64,000 nucleotides of DNA from Larkinella arboricola (GCF_003259745.1 NZ_QLMC01000002.1:608272-672271), one strand, 5' to 3'; positions 9,079 to 17,291 are shown, numbered from the stretch's first letter. Notes: generated from the sequence alone by a model not told the origin. Numbers and translations are program-made.

Positions 9079-10368
9079 TCAGCGGGATTGCGTATGGACC
9101 AGCATCCGAAGACGGAAAACCGTGCCTCGGCCGCTGATACTTTCTACTTCCAGACTGGCGCGAAGCTGCTCACACAACCGTTTGACGATGTGCAATCCTA
9201 CACCCTCACCCGTTCCGGCACGGCTGGCCGGCGACACACCGGCTGGAACGGTATGGGCTTGGTCGGGATGAACCGGCGTGGGCTGTCCTTCTTCCGGCGA
9301 GAGCACGCTGGTTGGCTCGACGGTGGGCTTGAGTTGCTGATGAAACAGCTCGATCAGGCCGCCGGGTAAGCCTGGCCCCGAATCCTGCACACTGAAGTTC
9401 CATCGCCAGTCACTCTCCACCGACCAGGTCACCGACACAATGCCTGTTGTGGTATACTTCAGGGCATTGATAATCAGATTCTGGGCAATTCGGTAGATTT
9501 TTACCCGGTCGGTTTCAACCCGTAAGGAAGCCGGACCGTCAGCCCTTAGAATCAGCCCCCGCTCCAGAGCCAGCGGTTGAGCGCCGGTGACCAGTTCCTG
9601 GAGCAATTCAGCCGCATCAAAGGCTTCGATCTGCAAGGGGTCCAACCCGGCCTCCAGGCGGGCTAAATCCATCAACTGACTCAGCATGGACTGGACATTG
9701 CCCAGATTGCGGTTTAACATCTCCTGGTATTGCTGTCGTTCCTGGTCACTGATCGTTTCCAGGTTGATGAGCTGGGCCGCACTACGAATGATGCCCAAAC
9801 CTCCGCGCAGATCATGGGAAGACGTACGCAAAACATCACCCCGCTGCCGGGACAGAGCATTCATCTGCTCCAGAGCGTGTTGCAGGCTGGCCGCCCGGCT
9901 GCTGGCTTCCAGCCGTTGCAGTTCATCGTATTTGCTGATGCTGCCCAAAACGGCCGTCCTCAGCAGGGTGTTGATCTGCGCCTGCGCCTGTAGAGCCCAT
10001 TTGGCATCCTGCTGTGGGTAGAGTTGCCCAAACAGCAGTACTTCCTGCTCAATCATGGCGGCAAGGTGATTAAACTCCCGGATTAGATCGGCTAAGCCGT
10101 TGGCTTTCTGCCAGCGGTGTAAGCCGTGGGACAAGGCGGTTGCCATGAGATCATCCTTTGGCGGCTGTTGCAGCAGGTGTTGTTCAATAATGTCGAGCAT
10201 CAAAGGGATGAGGTTGTTAAACTCCTCACGGCCCAGGAGGGCAATCTGGGGCAGTTGGGGGTCGGCTTCACAAGCTGCCCGCCAGTTATTTAACAAGGTT
10301 TCGCGTCGACTGAAGAGGAAGGAAACTAAGGCTTGAATGGGGTGCTGATCGGCGGAAAGCGTAGCCAT
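9079..10368 (-). CDS. Soluble sensor histidine kinase with RsbR-like N-terminus
   Basis: A 429-residue kinase with no membrane segment. Residues about 10-140 are helical and resemble the RsbRD-type sensing domain (TLLNNWRAACEAD). HisKA holds the phospho-acceptor His185 (SSHDLRGGLG). The ATPase domain has the N box at Asn301 (NLIINALKYT), the G1 box DSGPGLPGG (329-335) and the G2 box GEGVGLHIV (387-395). Between G1 and G2 lies an unusual insert of about 40 residues rich in Pro, Thr and Ser (345-385). No response regulator is adjacent; it starts 151 bases from the sigma gene, so it is an orphan kinase or serves a distant partner. Confidence 0.9.
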   Translation of the reverse strand: MATLSADQHPIQALVSFLFSRRETLLNNWRAACEADPQLPQIALLGREEFNNLIPLMLDIIEQHLLQQPPKDDLMATALSHGLHRWQKANGLADLIREFNHLAAMIEQEVLLFGQLYPQQDAKWALQAQAQINTLLRTAVLGSISKYDELQRLEASSRAASLQHALEQMNALSRQRGDVLRTSSHDLRGGLGIIRSAAQLINLETISDQERQQYQEMLNRNLGNVQSMLSQLMDLARLEAGLDPLQIEAFDAAELLQELVTGAQPLALERGLILRADGPASLRVETDRVKIYRIAQNLIINALKYTTTGIVSVTWSVESDWRWNFSVQDSGPGLPGGLIELFHQQLKPTVEPTSVLSPEEGQPTPVHPDQAHTVPAGVSPASRAGTGEGVGLHIVKRLCEQLRASLEVESISGRGTVFRLRMLVHTQSR

Positions 10369-10540
10369 AATGGGGTCGAAGTAAGAAGCAGCAACCGGTT
10401 GTTGGACTCCATCGGAGGTGGGGTGTGCCGATGAGGCAACCTGGTGCCAGGGTGATTTTTCTTTTGGAAAGCAGACAAACTACAATCGAACCCACCGCTT
10501 TCGCAACAGAGGACCAACGAAGTGAGGCAACGGTCCGCAG

Positions 10541-10573
10541 ACGACGGGGGTGTTCTCGCAACACCCCCGTCGT
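10541..10573. repeat. 14-bp perfect hairpin
   Basis: Arms 10541-10554 (ACGACGGGGGTGTT) and 10560-10573 are exact complements with a 5-base loop (CTCGC). On the plus strand the stem is followed by TCTTCTAATC, a weak T-rich tail; on the minus strand no T-tract follows. It lies upstream of the kinase rather than after a gene, so a simple terminator role is unclear. Confidence 0.6.
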
Positions 10574-10664
10574 TCTTCTAATCACGATCTTCCGGATAAT
10601 AATTTTGATTCAGGGCGGGCTGAATACGTGGCAAACTTTTCAAGTAACCATTTAAGAATAAGAT

Positions 10665-10695
10665 GAAGCCCCGGAATACCCACTTCCGGGGCTTC
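10665..10695. repeat. 12-bp perfect hairpin
   Basis: Arms 10665-10676 (GAAGCCCCGGAA) and 10684-10695 are exact complements with a 7-base loop (TACCCAC). On the minus strand it is followed by ATCTTATTCTT, so it may be a second terminator behind the tRNA-Ser transcript. Confidence 0.6.
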
Positions 10696-10844
10696 GCCCA
10701 TTTCTCCAGTTCAAGAAGTTTTGGAGGAGGGTAACAGAATCTTTCCTACAAGCAATTCTGTCTTGGCCATGTATGTTGAATAAATAGTATCTTACAATAA
10801 TGAAAGGATTTCACCTCAATTTCACTCAATTGTTCTAAAATAAA

Positions 10845-10871
10845 ATAACTCGCCCAAAATGAGCGAGTTAT
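10845..10871 (-). terminator. Rho-independent terminator of tRNA-Ser
   Basis: A 9-bp stem (ATAACTCGC at 10845-10853 with its complement at 10863-10871) lies 12 bases after the 3' end of tRNA-Ser on the minus strand and is followed there by TTATTTTATTTTAG. Confidence 0.8.
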
Positions 10872-10883
10872 CAAAGTATCATG

Positions 10884-10971
10884 CAGAGAGGAAGGGATTC
10901 GAACCCTCGATACGCTTTAGACGTATACACACTTTCCAGGCGTGCTCCTTCAACCACTCGGACACCTCTCT
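10884..10971 (-). tRNA. tRNA-Ser (anticodon GGA)
   Basis: An 88-base class II tRNA. The acceptor stem AGAGAGG/CCTCTCT is perfect with discriminator G. The anticodon arm is CACGC-CTGGAAA-GTGTG, so the anticodon is GGA, reading UCC and UCU. The long variable arm (stem built from TATACG and CGTATC) is typical of serine tRNA, and the T arm is GAGGG-TTCGAAT-CCCTT. CCA is not encoded (CATG follows), as usual in Bacteroidota. A promoter and a terminator flank it, so it is its own transcription unit. Confidence 0.95.
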
Positions 10972-10987
10972 GGGTTGAAACGGGATG

Positions 10988-11018
10988 CAAAGATGATGGT
11001 TATTCCTGAAATTTACAA
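10988..11018 (-). promoter_or_regulatory. Bacteroidota-type promoter of tRNA-Ser
   Basis: On the minus strand a TTG (-33, 11016-11018) is followed after 20 bases by CATCTTTG (-7, 10988-10995), one base from the Bacteroidota consensus TAnnTTTG. The tRNA 5' end is 16 bases downstream of the element. Confidence 0.6.
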
Positions 11019-11032
11019 TCTCTTACGGAACT

Positions 11033-12040
11033 TCATCGACTCATTTCGCCACAAATCGGTTCGGCCAGGCGGTTTTTTAGCAAATCCGGGTCGGGTTCAT
11101 TCGCCAGCAGGAACATCAGCTTGGTAATGGCGGCTTCCACAGTCAGGTCACTGCCACTTACTACTCCGATCGAATCCAGCTGCTTGCTGGTCTGGTAACG
11201 CCCCTGGGTCACCCGGCCGCCGTCGCACTGCGAAACATTGACAATCACCAGCCCCCGGTCGATGGCATTCGCCAGGGCATTCAGGAACCAGGTTTCGGTG
11301 GGCGCATTTCCGGCTCCGTAACTTTCCAGCACCAGGCCCCGCAGGCCCGGAATCCCCAGAATACCGCTGACAATCGGCGAACTGATACCCGGAAACAGGG
11401 GCATAACGATCACCTGCGTCTCCATGGCTTCGTATACCTTCAACCGCGACTCGGCGGAATACGGACGAATAAATGGCGTGTTATATTCAATATTCACCCC
11501 GGCCATCGCCAGATGCGGGTAATTTTCGGAATGAAAGGCATTGAAATGGACGCTTTCTTTCTTTTTCGCCCGATTTCCCCGAAGTAACAACGAGTTAAAA
11601 TAGATACATACTTCGGGAACCAGCGGACGCCCGTTTTCCTGTGCAGCCGCAATTTCCAGCGCCGTAATGAAATTCTCACGCGCGTCGGAGCGGGCCACCC
11701 CAATTGGCAACTGCGCCCCGGTCAGAATTACCGGTTTAGTCAGCCCTTCCAGCAGAAAACTAAGCGCCGACGCTGTGTAGGCCATCGTGTCGGTTCCGTG
11801 CAGAATCACAAAGCTATCGTAGGCGTCGTAATTTTCCCCAATGATCCGGGCCATATGCAGCCAGTTGGCCGGTTTCATGTTCGACGAGTCAAGGAGTTCG
11901 TTCAGCACCACTACCGTCAGTTCGAAATCCAGCCGCCGGATTTCGGGCACGCGGTCCAGAATCTGTTCAAAGTCGAACGGAACCAGCTGGTCGTTCTGCC
12001 GGTCATAAATCATACCGAGCGTACCGCCGGTGTAAATCAC
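11033..12040 (-). CDS. ansA: Type I (cytoplasmic) L-asparaginase; N-terminus probably frameshifted
   Basis: Hydrolyses L-asparagine to aspartate and ammonia. The threonine motifs are clear: YTGGTLGM at the very start and LHGTDTMAYTASALSF near residue 80, followed by ILTGAQLPIGVARSDAREN. The only in-frame start is GTG at 12040, which would clip the first beta strand, and the frame upstream (RSSVLVIYTGG) runs back to a stop with no ATG. In another frame an ATG at 12099, 2 bases after the tatD stop, reads MYRTIHINPARPG and would join this frame after a one-base shift in a GC-rich repeat near 12065-12075. The true gene probably spans 11033-12099. It is the last gene of the flippase-GT2-tatD operon. 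Confidence 0.88.
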   Translation of the reverse strand: MIYTGGTLGMIYDRQNDQLVPFDFEQILDRVPEIRRLDFELTVVVLNELLDSSNMKPANWLHMARIIGENYDAYDSFVILHGTDTMAYTASALSFLLEGLTKPVILTGAQLPIGVARSDARENFITALEIAAAQENGRPLVPEVCIYFNSLLLRGNRAKKKESVHFNAFHSENYPHLAMAGVNIEYNTPFIRPYSAESRLKVYEAMETQVIVMPLFPGISSPIVSGILGIPGLRGLVLESYGAGNAPTETWFLNALANAIDRGLVIVNVSQCDGGRVTQGRYQTSKQLDSIGVVSGSDLTVEAAITKLMFLLANEPDPDLLKNRLAEPICGEMSR

Positions 12041-12101
12041 CAGAACCGACGAACGCGGCGTCCGGGCCGGGCCGGGTTAATGTGAATGGTGCGGTACATG
12101 C

Positions 12102-12881
12102 TTAACGATCAAGGAGTTGTCGGGAGGTTCGGGTGGTTTGTTCGGCCACCTGTTCCAGCGGCAGTTGCTTCAGATCGGCCACCCGCTGGGCAATCAGTTT
12201 CAGGTAGGCCGGTTCATTCCGTTTGCCCCGGTACGGAACGGGGGCTAAGTATGGCGCGTCAGTTTCGAGCACCAGGTGTTCCAGATCGATGTGCGGAATC
12301 ACGGTGTCCAGGCCGCCGTTTTTAAAGGTCGAAACCCCGCCAATGCCCAGCTTAAAACCCAGATCAATGGCGCGCCGGGCTTCATCGACGGTTCCGACAA
12401 AGCAGTGAAAAATGCCGGTTAGGTTGGGCAGGGCCAGCTTTTCGATCAGGTCGGCGGCTTCGGCAAAGGCATTGCGGCTGCCGTCTTTGGCCGATCGGCT
12501 GTGGATCGAAATGGGCAGGTTGCGCTGCGAGGCCCATTGTAACTGAACCGTAAACGCTTCAAACTGGCGGTCGATGTGGGTCAGGTCCCAGTAAAAATCC
12601 AGGCCAATTTCACCGATGGCAAAAAACGGATAGCGGTTGAGCCAGCTTTCGACGGCAGCCAGTTCCTCCTCGACGGTTTCGGTAACATAACAAGGGTGTA
12701 ACCCCATCATAGGCAGGCAGCGGTCGGGATACCGTTCGGCCAGCGCCATCATGGCGTCTATGGTTTCGCGGGCGCAGTTGGGCATCCAAATCTGAGAGAC
12801 ATTCTGATCCTGAGCCGCCATCAGCATGGCGTCTTTGTCTTCGAACTGAAGGTCGTAAATATGGGCGTGGGTGTCAATCAT
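12102..12881 (-). CDS. tatD: TatD family metal-dependent deoxyribonuclease
   Basis: A 259-residue TIM-barrel hydrolase. Metal ligands and family motifs are all present: MIDTHAHIYD at the start, MGLHPCYV, AIGEIGLDFYWD, ISIHSRSA, IFHCFVG and LVLETDAPYLAP. TatD enzymes are 3'-5' exonucleases linked to DNA repair and fragment clearance. I chose the ATG at 12881, because the family always begins at this motif and the start overlaps the stop of the upstream glycosyltransferase by four bases (ATGA). An upstream start at 12998 would add 39 residues inside that gene. It is followed two bases later by the probable original asparaginase ATG. Confidence 0.93.
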   Translation of the reverse strand: MIDTHAHIYDLQFEDKDAMLMAAQDQNVSQIWMPNCARETIDAMMALAERYPDRCLPMMGLHPCYVTETVEEELAAVESWLNRYPFFAIGEIGLDFYWDLTHIDRQFEAFTVQLQWASQRNLPISIHSRSAKDGSRNAFAEAADLIEKLALPNLTGIFHCFVGTVDEARRAIDLGFKLGIGGVSTFKNGGLDTVIPHIDLEHLVLETDAPYLAPVPYRGKRNEPAYLKLIAQRVADLKQLPLEQVAEQTTRTSRQLLDR

Positions 12882-13870
12882 GAGTACGTTCGGCCTTTCC
12901 AGACCACTTGAGTTGGTAACAAATAGTAAACCAGCGATACGAAATACCCAAGGTGCAGGTAAATCTCGTAGCTGATCAGATAGGGTAACAAATCCCACCG
13001 GCGAAACCGGTTCAGAATCCAGAGCAGTTGTGCCGATTGCACCCCAAATTTAACACCCCAGACGATTGCAGCCGCAACCGGATGCCAAAAGGCCAGCAAA
13101 ATCAGAGCCGGGTAAAAAAGCAGTTGCAGCACAAACAAGAGCATGAAATAGACCGGCAATTGCAGGGCGCCCGTCATCCAGCGTTTGCGTTGGTGTAACC
13201 AGCTCCGAATCGTTGGTAATGGGAGGGTGTTTGCCAAAACCGTCGGTTCGAACCGCTGCGCGAAGGAAAACCGTCGCCGGACAATCTCGGTAAAGAGTTG
13301 ATAATCTTCCACAATCGAAAACGGCAGACGTTCGTAGCCGCCCACCGCATCGTAAGCCGTCCGGCGAACCGCCATGTTATTGCCCATCGCCGTAACCGGA
13401 ATATTCAGATCGGTTAGTTGCTTAATCAGGTATTGCCCGTAAAACCAGTCAACAGCCTGGAGTTTTTCAAAAATGCTCTGACCGATGATCTGCGTACAAC
13501 CCGTCAGAATACCGGTTTTTTCGTCCTGAAACGGTTTTAACATACCCTGAATCCAGTCAGGGGGCACTTCACAGTCCGCGTCGGTAAACAGCAGAACCGG
13601 CCCCCGGGCATGGCGGGCCAACTGGGCCAGCACATTGGCCTTTCCGGCCTGTTGCCCCACTCGTTCGGTAATGGTAAACAGGTGGAAATGAGGTTTGTCT
13701 CGAATAAAATGGGCGATAAGCGGGCCGGTCTGGTCCTCCGACTGGTCATTGCCAATCAGCACTTCGTAACGCTCCTTCGGGTAGTGAAGGCGTTCGACGG
13801 CCTCTAGACAGCGCAGAATGGTGGCTTCTTCGTTGCGGGCGGCAATCAGAATGCTGGCGTCGATGCTCAC
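12878..13870 (-). CDS. Membrane-associated family 2 glycosyltransferase
   Basis: A 330-residue GT2 enzyme. The N-terminal GT-A fold begins ASILIAARNEEATILRCLEA and contains LIGNDQSEDQT, the metal-binding LLFTDADCEVP, the acceptor EDYQL motif (about 200) and QRKRW (about 240), the QxxRW-like signature of processive synthases. The C-terminal 90 residues hold two or three TM helices. It starts with GTG and overlaps the deacetylase stop, so translation is coupled. With the second GT2, the NodB deacetylase and the flippase-like protein it probably builds a membrane-linked, partly deacetylated glycan; the sugar is unknown. Confidence 0.9.
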   Translation of the reverse strand: MSIDASILIAARNEEATILRCLEAVERLHYPKERYEVLIGNDQSEDQTGPLIAHFIRDKPHFHLFTITERVGQQAGKANVLAQLARHARGPVLLFTDADCEVPPDWIQGMLKPFQDEKTGILTGCTQIIGQSIFEKLQAVDWFYGQYLIKQLTDLNIPVTAMGNNMAVRRTAYDAVGGYERLPFSIVEDYQLFTEIVRRRFSFAQRFEPTVLANTLPLPTIRSWLHQRKRWMTGALQLPVYFMLLFVLQLLFYPALILLAFWHPVAAAIVWGVKFGVQSAQLLWILNRFRRWDLLPYLISYEIYLHLGYFVSLVYYLLPTQVVWKGRTYS

Positions 13871-14502
13871 GAAACCGGGGTGGTTTGGGGTAAACGATCA
13901 AAGCGGTACCCCTGTTCGGAGAAGTGCGTCAGTACGCGCGGCAGGGCGTAACTCATTCGGGGCCAGGCTTTGATGCTGTCGTGGAATAAAATGATTGAAC
14001 CCGGTTCGGTGTATTTCAGGGTTTTCTGCAAAATAACTTCCGGCGTTAGCGACGGAGAAAAATCGCCCGTCAGCACATCCCACATGATAACGTCGTGGGT
14101 TTTCAGCACTTGGGTTCCCTGGCTGCGTTTCATCCGGCCGTAGGGAGGGCGAAACAACCGGGTCGCGACGCCCAGTTGCTGCTGGCATTGCCGGAAATTT
14201 TCCAGATAGGGCTGATCTTCGGTTTTCCAGCCGTTGAGGTGGTTGAACGTATGATTGCCGATGGAGTGGCCGCCGTTCTGCACCATTTCAAAAATACCGG
14301 GGTGCTTCCGGACGTTGTCGCCGATGCAGAAAAACGTCGCCTTGGCCTGATGCTGTTTCAGGGTGTCCAGCACAAATTCGGTCACTTCCGGAATCGGGCC
14401 GTCGTCGAACGTCAGGTAAATGACCTTTTCCCGCGTTGGAACCCGCCAGGTATACCGGGGAAACAAGGCCCGCAGGAGAAAATTCGTTTTATGCAGAAAC
14501 AT
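13867..14502 (-). CDS. Polysaccharide deacetylase, NodB homology domain
   Basis: A 211-residue CE4 enzyme. Motif 1 is TFDDGP (about 30), motif 2 HSIGNHTFNH (about 77-86, the His metal ligands), motif 3 RPPYGRM (about 118) and the final motif IILFHDS (about 174). The N-terminus is short and basic with no clear signal peptide, unlike many exported CE4 enzymes. It removes acetyl groups from N-acetylated sugars, such as a GlcNAc polymer, peptidoglycan or a lipid-linked sugar. It lies between two GT2 genes: 30 bases after one, overlapping the other. This recalls poly-GlcNAc or undecaprenyl-sugar deacetylation pathways, but the substrate is inferred from context only. Confidence 0.92.
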   Translation of the reverse strand: MFLHKTNFLLRALFPRYTWRVPTREKVIYLTFDDGPIPEVTEFVLDTLKQHQAKATFFCIGDNVRKHPGIFEMVQNGGHSIGNHTFNHLNGWKTEDQPYLENFRQCQQQLGVATRLFRPPYGRMKRSQGTQVLKTHDVIMWDVLTGDFSPSLTPEVILQKTLKYTEPGSIILFHDSIKAWPRMSYALPRVLTHFSEQGYRFDRLPQTTPVS

Positions 14503-14532
14503 ACGATTGGTTCGTCAGACGGTTTGATGCCG

Positions 14533-15666
14533 TTAATGCAGGTTCCGGCCCTTCCACCGAAAGCCCTTCTGCTGAGCCGCTAAGCCGAAGAAAACAACGT
14601 ACAGCGGATACACCAGTTGCGTGACCGGAATCCAGAGGAGTACGCGCTTCTTTTTCAGAAACATCAGCACGGAGCCCAAAAATAGCCACTCCGGCACAGC
14701 TTTCAAGGCAATCAGGCTGATAAGTTGGTAACCGGTTACCCCAAAACTCCAATAGCCGGCCACCGCCAGCGGAACGGCCAGGTTGCTGGCAAAAATGAAA
14801 ACAGCCAGCAGCGACGGCAACATACTCTGGTAAGCCCGCCATTTGCTGGCCCAGCGTTTCCGCTGATGGTAGAACGCCCGCAGGCTCGGTTGCGGAGCCG
14901 TATGGACGATGGCGTCCGGGCTTTTTAAAAACTTAACACCGTCAGGATACCGGCTGGCGATCTTGTGCATCAGCAGTTCATCGTCGCCGGAAGCCACGTG
15001 GTCGATGCCGTCAAAACCGCCCACGGCTTCGAAAACCCGTTTTTCGTAGGTCAGGTTGGCCCCGTTACACATCGTTGGCGAACCCAGGGCCATCGTGCAG
15101 GCCCCCGCGCCGATCAGGCTGCTGCTCTCCACGGTTTGCAGGTTGCCGAAAACCGTATGGTCGGAGTTGAAACTGATGGGGCCGCTGATCAGCCGGGCAC
15201 CGGTTTGCTTATAAAAAGCCGCAATGGTTTCGAGCCAGTGCGGACCCACGCGGCAGTCGCCGTCGGTGGTAACAATCAGATCGCCGGTGGCGATGGTAAT
15301 GCTCTGGCGGATGGCCCGCTTCTTGGGCGAGGTGGTTGGCTCGTTGGCGAGGGACAGCGGGCGCAGAAGGTAAGGCACGGTTTTAATCAGTTCCCGCGTG
15401 ATGGTCAGGGTGTTGTCGGTGGAAGAGTCGTCGGCAACGATGACTTCAAAAAGGCCGGGCGAATATGTCTGAGCTTTTAAATCCGCTAACAAAAGGGGTA
15501 AGGTAAATTCTTCATTGCGAACCGGTATGATGACGCTGATTTTAGGCAAACCGTCTTGGCTGCCTGCATCCGGAGCCACGAATACCGGCATTCGCCACCA
15601 GGTAACGGCCAGGATTAAGGTAAATAACGCATAAAGAAGAGATATACTGATCAGGATGTAAATCAT
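14533..15666 (-). CDS. Membrane-associated family 2 glycosyltransferase
   Basis: A 377-residue GT2 with an N-terminal TM helix (about 3-22), the catalytic domain (ISVIIPVRNEEFTLPLLLAD, VIVADDSSTDNT, IVTTDGDCRV as the DxD-type site, ASGDDELL, HQRKRWASKW) and C-terminal TM helices (about 285-360). The QRKRW motif suggests a processive or polyprenyl-linked transferase. It begins directly after the flippase-like gene (no gap) and precedes the NodB deacetylase by 30 bases. It resembles but is not a copy of the GT2 at 12878-13870; both keep the catalytic residues. Confidence 0.9.
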   Translation of the reverse strand: MIYILISISLLYALFTLILAVTWWRMPVFVAPDAGSQDGLPKISVIIPVRNEEFTLPLLLADLKAQTYSPGLFEVIVADDSSTDNTLTITRELIKTVPYLLRPLSLANEPTTSPKKRAIRQSITIATGDLIVTTDGDCRVGPHWLETIAAFYKQTGARLISGPISFNSDHTVFGNLQTVESSSLIGAGACTMALGSPTMCNGANLTYEKRVFEAVGGFDGIDHVASGDDELLMHKIASRYPDGVKFLKSPDAIVHTAPQPSLRAFYHQRKRWASKWRAYQSMLPSLLAVFIFASNLAVPLAVAGYWSFGVTGYQLISLIALKAVPEWLFLGSVLMFLKKKRVLLWIPVTQLVYPLYVVFFGLAAQQKGFRWKGRNLH

Positions 15667-16659
15667 TCAGGATGAACGGTTTGTTAATTTTAATTTCCAG
15701 ACCCAGAACAAACCGACCAAAACCGGGGCCAGAATGTTAATGAGCCAGAGCGTCAGCGTGGCCGACAGAATCTGCGTTGCGGGGACTTGCCACTGGCCAA
15801 ACACCCACATCGACGTAGCTTCCCGTACGCCCAGATCGCTCAGCAGATTGAACGCCGGAATAATCGTTTTGCCCAGGTACACCAGCCCGATGCCTGTTGC
15901 GGTTTCGCGGGCGGGCAGGTGAATTTCAAATAAGGTCATCGCCAGATAAAATTGCAGCGAGAAGGTCAGGTAGCGCAGTGAAGCGGCCCCGAAGGCCAGC
16001 CAGAGTTCGGCGGTGGTGTAGTGCGCAGCCACGGCCCAGTATTTTTCCCAGCGCTGCATCCACCGGAACGGAAGATGGGCCAGCCGGTGGCGAAACCAGC
16101 CCGCCAGCCCGCCCAGCAGGAGCGTTAGGAGCAGGAGCCAGAACAAGGCCCATTGGGCCATTGGCATCTCCTTTGCTCCGACCTGCAATTGAACAAACAG
16201 GGCGACGGTTCCGAAAAACAGGGCCGCAAAAAACTGCATTCCGCCCGACACCAGCGCGGCCCCAATGCCCTCCCAGCGTTGGTCGGAGCGCAGCGACAGC
16301 AGCCGACCGGCGGTATCGCCCAACTGGGCCGGCAGGGCAAACCCCATCGCCAGCCCGGCCAGGACGCCCTGCGTGGCTTCCCCCAGAGTAATGGGTTCGA
16401 CCCGGCGGACCAGAATCTGCCATTTCAAGGCTTCCAGCAACCAGTTGACGGGTGTGAGCAGCAGCAGCAAAAAGGCGGAGAAACTAAGCCAGTTGGCGTT
16501 TTGCCAATATCCCCAGGCCGATTGAAAGTCGTGTTGCTGACGGGTTACGGTTATGAAAATATAACTGACAATCAGAAGAAGGATACCGATTTTTGCCCAA
16601 AAAACGATTTTTTTGGTTCGGGGATACGATCTTTGAGGGACGAAACCGTTACTTTGCAT
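15667..16659 (-). CDS. Flippase-like integral membrane protein (lysylphosphatidylglycerol synthetase TM family)
   Basis: A 330-residue polytopic protein of the family found in AglD and the MprF membrane part (PF03706-like), with about eight TM helices and the family patterns EALKWQILVRR, GFALPAQLGDTAGR and the C-terminal FNLLSDLGVREA. These proteins are thought to help move or modify lipid-linked molecules across the membrane. I chose the ATG at 16659 (MQSNGFVPQ); an earlier frame opening at 16704 would run into the divergent ruvC start. As first gene of the operon it may flip the product of the two downstream GT2 enzymes, but this is inference. Confidence 0.85.
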   Translation of the reverse strand: MQSNGFVPQRSYPRTKKIVFWAKIGILLLIVSYIFITVTRQQHDFQSAWGYWQNANWLSFSAFLLLLLTPVNWLLEALKWQILVRRVEPITLGEATQGVLAGLAMGFALPAQLGDTAGRLLSLRSDQRWEGIGAALVSGGMQFFAALFFGTVALFVQLQVGAKEMPMAQWALFWLLLLTLLLGGLAGWFRHRLAHLPFRWMQRWEKYWAVAAHYTTAELWLAFGAASLRYLTFSLQFYLAMTLFEIHLPARETATGIGLVYLGKTIIPAFNLLSDLGVREATSMWVFGQWQVPATQILSATLTLWLINILAPVLVGLFWVWKLKLTNRSS

Positions 16660-16691
16660 ATCATCACTGCTAAAACACCGTACAAAATTCC

Positions 16692-17291
16692 ATGCCCAAT
16701 TCAATTCCCGCTACCGAACAGGACGTGTACGATAAGATTATTCTGGGGGTCGATCCCGGCACTCAGATTGCGGGCTATGGGGTCATCGGCATACGGAAAA
16801 CCCAGATGGATATGTTGCAATACGGTGTCATTCACCTGAGCAAATATAGCACCCACGAACTGAAATTAAAGAAACTCTTTGAGCGGATGATCCAGCTCAT
16901 TGAAGAATACCTGCCCGACGAGATGGCGATTGAGGACCCGTTTTTCGGGAAAAACGTGCAGGCCATGCTGAAACTGGGTCGGGCGCAGGGCGTTGTCATG
17001 GCCGCGGCCCTTTCAAGAGGGATTCCGATTGTGGAGTACGCTCCGCGCCGGGTGAAACAGTCGGTAACGGGCAACGGAAATGCCGCCAAAGAGCAGGTTT
17101 CGCACATGGTGGGGCATTTATTGAGGGTTGAACTGGACCCCGAGTTTTTTGATGCCACCGATGCGCTGGCCATTGCCATCTGTCACTATTTCCACAAAGA
17201 CGCCCTGCCGGGAAACAAATCAACCGGGAAAAAAGCCAAAAAAGGGGCCTGGTCAGCTTTTATCAACGAAAACCCTGGCCGCATCTCCTAA
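16692..17291 (+). CDS. ruvC: Holliday junction resolvase RuvC
   Basis: A 199-residue RuvC endonuclease that cleaves Holliday junctions with RuvAB. All four acidic active-site residues are visible: Asp21 (LGVDPGTQ), Glu81 (MAIEDPFF), Asp154 and Asp157 (FFDATDALAIAICH). The family signatures GYGVI and LGRAQGV are also present. A C-terminal tail of about 30 basic residues extends beyond the usual domain. It is divergent from the flippase-like gene with only 32 bases between start codons; TTACTTTG at 16649-16656 approximates the Bacteroidota -7 element. No ruvA or ruvB is nearby, as is common in Bacteroidota. Confidence 0.95.
   Translation: MPNSIPATEQDVYDKIILGVDPGTQIAGYGVIGIRKTQMDMLQYGVIHLSKYSTHELKLKKLFERMIQLIEEYLPDEMAIEDPFFGKNVQAMLKLGRAQGVVMAAALSRGIPIVEYAPRRVKQSVTGNGNAAKEQVSHMVGHLLRVELDPEFFDATDALAIAICHYFHKDALPGNKSTGKKAKKGAWSAFINENPGRIS

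Larger units (their letters stand above)
10369..10844. other. Gene-free stretch with two strong hairpins
   Basis: About 476 bases between the kinase start and the tRNA-Ser terminator hold no reading frame with credible protein features. Two strong inverted repeats are present at 10541-10573 and 10665-10695 and are listed separately. The region must also hold the promoter of the kinase gene, which I could not identify. Confidence 0.6.
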
